From Pseudoselenomonas ruminantium (lineage in GTDB: Bacteria; Bacillota; Negativicutes; Selenomonadales; Selenomonadaceae), in assembly GCA_002448495.1 (NCBI GenBank), contig DJYL01000184.1, positions 1 through 6,552 of the forward strand: a DNA stretch of 6,552 bases, in the 5' to 3' direction. Shown in pieces: positions 6,410-6,552 of the stretch (positions within the stretch are counted from its first letter, which is position 1; every line of letters begins with the position of its first letter). The notes under the pieces were generated by a model, which saw only the letters and a list, made by a program, of their open reading frames with translations, was not told where the DNA came from and did no database searches. A program made the translations under genes and the position numbers.

Positions 6410-6552
6410 ATGGAAAAGGAAGTGTTAAAATTGATGGGACAAGAAACGATTGCCGGTGTAATTCGGCTGTACTTGCGCAGAATTTTTCTGATGGTGGCAG
6501 CAGTGGTGGCGATTGTGGGCTTCAGCCTCTATCTGTTCACCAGTTATGTGGC
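6410..6552 (+). CDS. N-terminus of an unidentified membrane protein (runs off the window)
   Basis: Only about the first 47 residues are present. After MEKEVLKLMGQETIAG comes a basic patch (RLYLRR) and then a strongly hydrophobic helix (from about IFLMVAAVVAIVGF) that looks like a first transmembrane segment with its N-terminus inside the cell. The start is ambiguous. ATG 6410 has GGAG only 3 bases away. TTG 6431 and ATG 6434 have AAGGAAG (6416-6422) 8 and 11 bases upstream. Another frame from ATG 6397 is also open to the end, but it is polar, rich in Gly and Ser, and less protein-like. The N-terminus would suit a sensor such as a histidine kinase, chemoreceptor or cyclic-di-GMP enzyme, but nothing here identifies the family. 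It is separated from the fdh operon by a terminator and has its own promoter. Confidence 0.6.
   Translation, partial: MEKEVLKLMGQETIAGVIRLYLRRIFLMVAAVVAIVGFSLYLFTSYV

Overview
The window holds a formate dehydrogenase-N (FDH-N) type operon, all on the + strand, followed by the start of a separate gene. The order is fdhD (accessory sulfurtransferase), a 165-base AT-rich gap, a Tat-exported molybdenum/tungsten formate dehydrogenase alpha subunit, fdhE (assembly factor), the beta subunit with four [4Fe-4S] clusters, and the gamma subunit (cytochrome b). A strong intrinsic terminator then precedes the 5' end of an unrelated membrane-protein gene that runs off the window.

The organism is probably an anaerobic bacterium with two membranes. 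The alpha subunit has a twin-arginine signal, the beta subunit a C-terminal membrane anchor, and the gamma subunit all four heme-ligand histidines of a quinone-reducing cytochrome b. Coding DNA of moderate GC, AT-rich intergenic DNA and strong AGGAGG-like ribosome binding sites are what I would expect of a diderm Firmicute (Negativicutes, Selenomonas-like). This placement is inference from style, not from a database match.

How the genes work together: the alpha subunit oxidises formate outside the cytoplasmic membrane. Electrons pass through one cluster in alpha and four in beta to the two hemes of gamma, and then to the quinone pool. FdhD supplies the sulfur ligand of the molybdenum cofactor and FdhE assists maturation before Tat export. 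From alpha to gamma the gene gaps are 12, 18 and 1 bases, so these four genes should be one transcript.

The core system is a known one. Points worth a second look: (1) a perfect GTGA-N6-TCAC palindrome of Crp/Fnr type lies in the apical part of the terminator hairpin, centred exactly at -41.5 of the start site predicted from a perfect TATAAT box for the next gene; (2) FdhD lacks the CxxC motif expected of its family; (3) the catalytic residue of alpha is cysteine (TGC), not selenocysteine; (4) fdhE sits between the alpha and beta genes. I see no mobile element, CRISPR array, tRNA or rRNA.
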